Below the pieces are notes generated by a model, which was not told the DNA's origin, did not search any database, and worked only from the letters and a program-made list of their open reading frames with translations. From positions 1-54,087 of the forward strand of contig DASYAE010000259.1 of the NCBI GenBank assembly GCA_036501535.1: a stretch of DNA of 54,087 nucleotides, written 5' to 3'. The DNA comes from DASYAE01 sp036501535 (GTDB lineage Bacteria; Actinomycetota; Actinomycetes; Streptomycetales; Catenulisporaceae). The translations under genes and the position numbers were made by a program. Positions 49,522-54,087 of this stretch are shown here, one piece after another (position 1 is the first letter of the stretch; every line of letters begins with the position of its first letter).

Positions 49522-50952
49522 TCAATCCGCAGGTGGACCGGCCTCCACCCGGCTCCACCCGCGGTCCGAGAAGTTGCCGCCGATCCCCGCCGTGCCTCCG
49601 TCGGGGACGCCTGTACCGCTCGCGACGATGTACTCGGAGAAGCCGGGCCGGCCCGTTTCCTGAGTCTGCAGCACTCCGTTGACGACAGGAGTCCACTCGT
49701 CCGACACGCTCGTCACGGTCACCCCCGACGGGAAGACGATGTCGGCGGTGAACTGGAAGTCGTCGGAGTTGAACAGCTCGGCATAGCCGTCACCGCTGTT
49801 CGTGATGAAGCCCTGGACGTCGTCGGTGCCGCTCGCGGTGCTGTTCACCGAGCCGTCCGCGGAAAGTGACGCGGAGTTGGTGGGCACGGCGAGGTTGATC
49901 TCGAGGGCGTTGTCCTGGGCGATGTCGCTCTGCTGCGTCTGCCCGGAGACCGGCACCTGGGCGGCGCCGGTCGAGTCCTTGAGCGTCAGCGCGGCGCCGG
50001 TGCCGTAGGTGAAGCTGTTCCCCTGGATGCCTTCGTACCCGGGAAAGACGGAGAACCTGACGGCCTGCAGCATGAGGTCACTGGTCGTCAGCACCTTGAT
50101 CACGGGGGAGACGGTCTCGGTGGCGCCGGGCTCGACCAGGTCCGGGAAGTAGCAGGCGACGTCCTCCTGCACCCCGCTGGTGTACTGGCAGTTGCTGTGC
50201 AGCTCGGGGATGCTCAGGCCGTACTCGGGGATGCCCGCCGTGACGGTCACTCCCTGCGCGGCCACGTCGCCGGCGTTGGTGAAGGTGACGGGCCTGCTGT
50301 ACTCGGCGTTCTGCGCCACGTCGACCGTCTTGTTCTCGCCGTAGCCGGAGAGCACCAGGTTCGGGCCGTCGGCCAGCGTGAAGGTCAGCGAGTCCGACGA
50401 CGAACCGGTGGCGGCCGGCGAGGCGGAGGTGACGGTGACCGGCACGGAGGCCGATTCACCGGCGGTGGCTCCGGCGACCGGGACCACCAGGAGCGGCAGT
50501 ACTTCGCTGCCCTCGAAGAAGTCCGTGCCGGTCGGAGTGATGCTCGTGCCGACGTCGATCTTGGCCACCTTGCAGATGACCACAGTGCCCTCGGTGTTGC
50601 AGGTGCCGGACTGCGGCGTAAGCGTGGCGATCCCGGCCAGGGCCGACAGGTCGTAGCTGACCGTCACGGCGGTGAAGGTGGTCGGAGCCGAGGCAGTGGC
50701 CTTAATGCTGAAGTTGACGGTCTTTCCGACGCTGCCCGGCGCCACGGTCTCGTCGAGGTTGCCGGGCCCGATGTTGTAGGTCGCCGTCGTGTCGGCCTGA
50801 GCCGCGGTGACCCCCGCGCCGGCGAGCAGCGCCCCGGCCGCCGCGGCGACCAGCAAACGGCGCAGCCGTCCACGGAATGCGCAGCGGGCCGAGCCGGGCG
50901 GTGTGGTGGTTGGAGCGGGGTAATTGCGCACGTACGGATAACGCGAACGCAT
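49522..50952 (-). CDS. Secreted beta-rich repeat protein
   Basis: The 476-aa protein has a long basic signal peptide (residues 1-53; RLLVAAAAGALLAGAGVTAAQA). Tandem beta-sandwich domains resembling DUF11/Ig-like repeats follow (SIKATASAPTTFTAVTVSYDLS; NLVLSGYGENKTVDVAQNAEYSRPVTFTNAGDVAAQGVTVTAG). There is no LPXTG or TM anchor, so it is likely released or wall-associated. ATG 50952 has GGGGAG upstream. The gene is 36 bp ahead of the glycosyltransferase gene on the same strand and could be its substrate. Confidence 0.78.
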   Translation of the reverse strand: MRSRYPYVRNYPAPTTTPPGSARCAFRGRLRRLLVAAAAGALLAGAGVTAAQADTTATYNIGPGNLDETVAPGSVGKTVNFSIKATASAPTTFTAVTVSYDLSALAGIATLTPQSGTCNTEGTVVICKVAKIDVGTSITPTGTDFFEGSEVLPLLVVPVAGATAGESASVPVTVTSASPAATGSSSDSLTFTLADGPNLVLSGYGENKTVDVAQNAEYSRPVTFTNAGDVAAQGVTVTAGIPEYGLSIPELHSNCQYTSGVQEDVACYFPDLVEPGATETVSPVIKVLTTSDLMLQAVRFSVFPGYEGIQGNSFTYGTGAALTLKDSTGAAQVPVSGQTQQSDIAQDNALEINLAVPTNSASLSADGSVNSTASGTDDVQGFITNSGDGYAELFNSDDFQFTADIVFPSGVTVTSVSDEWTPVVNGVLQTQETGRPGFSEYIVASGTGVPDGGTAGIGGNFSDRGWSRVEAGPPAD

Positions 50953-51150
50953 AGTGGTCTCCCCATTGAATCCCCTGATGCTCCGGCGCGCATGCGGGCC
51001 GGAGCCGCTCCCGGCGATCCGCCCGATCCATCACGTCGCGACCGCTACGTCACAGAGTACGTATATTAGAGCGCCGTATCAGGTGGGGCGGCGAGAGCGG
51101 CCCATGCTAACACCCGGGTTTCCTACTATGGCGTCCGCCACCGTCCGTCT

Positions 51151-51195
51151 CCGCTCTCTGATCCGCCCATCGCCGTGCGGCGGATCAGAGAGCGG
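51151..51195 (-). terminator. 17-bp perfect hairpin terminator after the arabinofuranosidase gene
   Basis: The arms 51151-51167 and 51179-51195 are perfectly complementary around an 11-nt loop, 14 bp beyond the stop codon at 51210. No long T-tract follows, but the stem is strong. It also insulates the secreted repeat protein gene downstream. The rest of 50953-51209 holds that gene's promoter. Confidence 0.7.
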
Positions 51196-51209
51196 CAAGC
51201 CTCCTCAGC

Positions 51210-52742
51210 TCAGCCCCCAGTCCACTGCTGGTTCGACCCGCCGTTGCAGGTCCAGAGCTCGACCAGGGCTCCGTCGGCGGTGGAGGCCCCGGTCACGTCC
51301 AGGCAGAGGCCTGACTGGACGCCGGTTATGGTGCCGTTGGAGTTGATGCTCCACTCCTGATTCGTCTGGCCGTTGCAGGTATAAGCGTCCACCTTCGTGC
51401 CGGCGGTGGTGCCCTGGCCGAGGGCGTCCATACACAGCTCGCTGCTGCCGGAGTAGACGGTCAGCTGTCCCGATCCGGTGTGGGTCCAGATCTGGTTGGT
51501 CCCGCCGTTGCAGTCCCAGATGTCGAGCTGGGTGCCGGCGGTGGTGGACTTGTTCGGCACGTCCAGGCACTTGCCCGCGCCGACCGCGTGCACCTCGCCG
51601 CTCGTGCTGCCGCCGAAGCTGTACCCGGCCGCGACGATGTTCGCCTGCACCGAGTCGTCGGTCGAGTCGGCCGGAGCGCTGGCGGTCATGACGCCCTCGA
51701 AGAAGTCACCAGCGGAGGAGTTGCTGTTGTCGCCGCCGGTGCCCAGAACGATCGCGCCCTCCTGATGCATCGGGATGTAGCCGCCACTCGTCGGCAGCGA
51801 CCCGTTCCACCAGGTACTTAAGCTGCCTGATTGGGAATTACCGCCTCTGATCTCGTACGTGCTCGTCCCGTTGGTCTTCACCAGCGCGGTGACGAACGCG
51901 CTGGAGTTGCCCAGGTTGCCCAGGTTCTTGCCGTTTGCGCCGTTGTAGAGCCCGTTCTCCAGGTCCGCCTGGACCCAGGGCCCCGAGCCGGAACACGAGC
52001 CGAACCAGCACTCGGTGCCGAAGTTGATCGCACTCATGTGACCGCTGCCGTTGTCGTCGTTGTTCGTCTCGGCATTGCCATAGTCGAAGCAGCAGCCGCC
52101 GTTCACATGCGTGGCGCTGGTGACCATGATCTCGTCCTGCGCCGAACTGCCGGTCGCCACACCGCTGGTCGAGTCGTCGCGATACCCAACACCAGGAGTG
52201 ACAAAGACGCCATAGGCCTCGTGCCCGCCAACAGTAAGAGGCAGCGCGTTCGCAATAGCGCCGTGGTCCTGGCCGCCGTTGCCGCCCGGACCCTCAATGG
52301 TCAGGTCATTGTGATGCGAAGTCTGGTCGTAGATGCGAGTGATGGTGCACGTGGTCCCGGCACAGAACGAGTCCTGCGTCGCAGCATTGACGTCGCCGCC
52401 GGCGGAGAGCAGCCCGATATTGTCGAAGGTACTGTCCGAGGCCCGCTGGACCTGGTACAGCGGACCGTCATAGGCCGCGAAAAGCGCCCGCACCGTACTG
52501 TGTGCCGCCACACACGGCGTGCCCGCCGACGCGAGAATGTCACAGGGCCCCGACGAAGCGGCCTGCGCGGCCGCCCCGCCCACCACTGCGAGCCCGGCCA
52601 CGGCCCCCACAACGAGCGTCGCCGCCGCGCCCGCGCGAGCCAACCCGCGCCACCGGCGCCGACCGGGCGCCGCGATCAGCCGATGGGTCCCGCCCCCGCC
52701 CCGCCAGGACGCGAGGCGGCGGCCGATGTCTGCGTTCCTCAC
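51210..52742 (-). CDS. GH54-like alpha-L-arabinofuranosidase with ricin-type (CBM13) lectin domain
   Basis: The 510-aa secreted enzyme has a signal segment near residues 38-62 (cleavage near AQA-AS). The AbfB catalytic domain spans about 66-375: GPCDILASAGTPCVAAHSTVRALF, RIYDQTSHHNDL, the vicinal Cys pair in GGCCFDYGN, PWVQADLENGLY (likely nucleophile Glu) and VLGTGGDNSNSSAGDFFEG (likely acid/base Asp). A ricin B domain (about 380-510) has three QxW-type repeats (NQIW, NQEW, NQQW). It should release arabinose from hemicellulose. The start is GTG 52742. A LacI-type operator lies 46 bp upstream. Confidence 0.9.
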   Translation of the reverse strand: MRNADIGRRLASWRGGGGTHRLIAAPGRRRWRGLARAGAAATLVVGAVAGLAVVGGAAAQAASSGPCDILASAGTPCVAAHSTVRALFAAYDGPLYQVQRASDSTFDNIGLLSAGGDVNAATQDSFCAGTTCTITRIYDQTSHHNDLTIEGPGGNGGQDHGAIANALPLTVGGHEAYGVFVTPGVGYRDDSTSGVATGSSAQDEIMVTSATHVNGGCCFDYGNAETNNDDNGSGHMSAINFGTECWFGSCSGSGPWVQADLENGLYNGANGKNLGNLGNSSAFVTALVKTNGTSTYEIRGGNSQSGSLSTWWNGSLPTSGGYIPMHQEGAIVLGTGGDNSNSSAGDFFEGVMTASAPADSTDDSVQANIVAAGYSFGGSTSGEVHAVGAGKCLDVPNKSTTAGTQLDIWDCNGGTNQIWTHTGSGQLTVYSGSSELCMDALGQGTTAGTKVDAYTCNGQTNQEWSINSNGTITGVQSGLCLDVTGASTADGALVELWTCNGGSNQQWTGG

Positions 52743-52787
52743 CTGATCTCTCCCTGCTTGCCGTGCAGCTCAGAACGGTAGAGACAG

Positions 52788-52805
52788 ATTGTTAGCGCTA
52801 ACAAT
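52788..52805. promoter_or_regulatory. LacI/GalR-type operator upstream of the arabinofuranosidase gene
   Basis: ATTGTTAGCGCTAACAAT is a perfect 18-bp palindrome with the central CG expected of LacI-family operators. It stands 46 bp before the arabinofuranosidase start. It suggests repression lifted by an arabino-sugar. The repressor gene is not in this window. The rest of 52743-53036 shows no gene. Confidence 0.8.
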
Positions 52806-53036
52806 CCATCCGCTGAAGCGGAGCCCGGGACGTTCCGGGTGGAGACGGTGCACCCCGTAGCAAAGCCTGTCAAGGGCGCACACCAAGCGCCGACACGCGC
52901 CGCCGCACACCAGGAACGAGGCCCGCAGCCCCATGACGGGCCCAGACGAGACCCAGGTGTTTGCGCGCACATTCGCCTCCCGCGCATTCCGGTCTCAAAT
53001 AACTCGTTACCAACTACTAACTGATACCTTAACGCC

Positions 53037-53873
53037 ATGGCCGACGACATCTGGGCCAGCCTGGCCGACCACTTCACCCACGAGATCTACGCCTCCGTAA
53101 AGGGCCGTGTACGCACCTACGTGATGCACCAACACCTGCTGGAGCACCTACCGCCGCCCCCAGCAACCGTGATCGACGTCGGCGGCGGCGCAGGCAACCA
53201 GTCGTTCCCACTGGCGCAAGCCGGCTACGACGTGACACTGCTCGACTCGTCGCCGGCAATGCTGGACAAGGCCCGGCAGCGCCGAGACCGCCTGCCCGAC
53301 GAGGTCCGACAGCGGATCACACTCGTACAGGCAGAAGGCGAGCACGCCGACGAGGCGGTGAACGGCCGCCGCTTCGCCGCAGTGCTCTGCCACGGCGTAC
53401 TCGGCTACGTGCAGCAGCCAGAACCCTTCGTCGCCCAACTGTGCCGATGCGCAGCCGACGGCGGCATCGTCTCGATCATGACGGGCAACGCCAAAGCCTC
53501 AGCAGTGCGCCCAGCGATGGAACAGCGCTGGGTAGACGCCCTGGCAGAGTTCGACATCAGAACCGGAATCGGCGTGCTCGGAGTGCCAGGCCGTGCCGAC
53601 ACGGTCGAAGAAGTCGCCGAACTCGTCCGCAGCCACGGCGTACACCCACTGCGCTGGTACGGAGTATGGCTCTTCGTAGACTGGCTAGAATTCGCCGGCG
53701 CCAACCTGGACCCGACCAACACCGAGCAACTGGCCGCAACCGCCGCCGTAGAACTCGAGGCCAGCCGCCGCGACCCCTACCGCCAGCTCAGCCGCGTCTT
53801 CCACCTCGTAGGACGCAAGGGCCCCGACCAATCCGACGTCGACGATCAGCCTTCGCCTAGATCTTCTGTATAG
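53037..53873 (+). CDS. SAM-dependent class I methyltransferase
   Basis: The 278-aa protein has motif I VIDVGGGAGNQS (from residue 45), the acidic end of beta-2 in VTLLDSSPAML, and a post-motif region LCHGVLGYVQQPEPFVAQLCRCAADGGIVSIM. It is of the general Methyltransf_11/CmoM-like type. The acceptor is unknown. ATG 53037 begins the conserved part. It lies alone, divergent from the arabinofuranosidase. Codon use is a little less GC-biased than its neighbours. Confidence 0.85.
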   Translation: MADDIWASLADHFTHEIYASVKGRVRTYVMHQHLLEHLPPPPATVIDVGGGAGNQSFPLAQAGYDVTLLDSSPAMLDKARQRRDRLPDEVRQRITLVQAEGEHADEAVNGRRFAAVLCHGVLGYVQQPEPFVAQLCRCAADGGIVSIMTGNAKASAVRPAMEQRWVDALAEFDIRTGIGVLGVPGRADTVEEVAELVRSHGVHPLRWYGVWLFVDWLEFAGANLDPTNTEQLAATAAVELEASRRDPYRQLSRVFHLVGRKGPDQSDVDDQPSPRSSV

Positions 53874-54087
53874 CCGCATCAGGCCCTGGATACGCCGGGT
53901 CTCGCCGGCGGCTCGCGGTCCCAGCGGGTGAGGGTGAGAGAAGATCAAAGGCGGCGGCTGCAACCCTAATGGCGGTGTAAGGGGATCCGGCGGCGAGGCC
54001 TTCAGTACACCAGCACCGATCCAGGGCTCGATTGAGACGGGCTGGCCGCCGGGTTCCGTCACCGTGGGCGAGGGGTTGGTGCGAGAT
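53874..54087. other. Window-end stretch without a supported gene
   Basis: An open frame on the minus strand (53685-54062) overlaps the methyltransferase gene and lacks domains and codon bias, so I see no gene here. The stretch is Gly/Pro-codon-like GC-rich sequence without clear repeats or hairpins. Confidence 0.5.

Noticed and set aside
53685..54062. 125-aa minus-strand open frame at the window end
   Set aside because: Half lies antisense to the methyltransferase gene, and it has neither domain nor start signal.

Overview
This window comes from a high-GC actinomycete. The coding style (GTG starts, 4-base start/stop overlaps, strong third-position GC) and the families present fit a mycelial actinobacterium of the Streptomyces/Catenulispora kind: SARP/AfsR-type regulator, ECF41 sigma factor, secreted arabinofuranosidase and an actinobacterial contractile injection system. 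No rRNA, tRNA or CRISPR array was seen. Species cannot be fixed from the sequence alone.

Layout. (1) 1-1972: a DUF222/HNH endonuclease gene framed by two ~200-bp inverted copies of a hairpin-rich repeat, looking like a REP13E12-type mobile unit. (2) 2.1-7.7 kb: a LuxR/NarL-type two-component system divergent from an ABC ATPase plus FtsX/MacB-like permease. (3) 7.7-15.6 kb: housekeeping and stress genes, including a thioredoxin-reductase-like flavoprotein, YbjQ protein, Nudix hydrolase, MFS exporter, an ECF41 sigma factor divergent from its AhpD-type partner (both with matching ECF41-type promoters), and a kinase-like receptor that has lost its catalytic residues. (4) 15.7-21.8 kb: a tightly overlapped operon of a small membrane protein, a PrsW-type intramembrane protease, a Sec-exported RHS/YD-repeat protein with a variable C-terminal tail, and a 100-aa putative immunity protein. 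(5) 21.9-29.5 kb: a truncated SARP-NB-ARC regulator, two unknown genes, two membrane proteins, a second two-component system and a TetR regulator.

(6) 30.0-47.4 kb: an extracellular contractile injection system (eCIS) locus, mostly on the minus strand: DUF4255 terminator protein, an unassigned 182-aa protein, sheath, two tube proteins, gp41-like protein, DUF6760 protein, a 720-aa Pro/Ala-rich protein, LysM baseplate protein, VgrG-like spike, PAAR tip, gp25, gpJ, gpI, and a zinc-ribbon/transmembrane/discoidin protein. A LuxR regulator with a degenerate receiver converges on its 3' end. A membrane protein and a secreted Ig-like protein diverge from its 5' end. No AAA+ ATPase, long tape measure or tail fibre was found in or near the locus.

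(7) 47.4-53.9 kb: a GT39-family membrane glycosyltransferase, a secreted repeat protein, a GH54-like arabinofuranosidase with a ricin-type lectin domain under a perfect LacI-type operator, and a SAM-dependent methyltransferase. The last ~210 bases hold no gene I can support.

Most promising for novelty are the compact eCIS with its unassigned proteins, the PrsW-RHS operon, and the HNH element whose terminal hairpins differ in sequence but keep their pairing.
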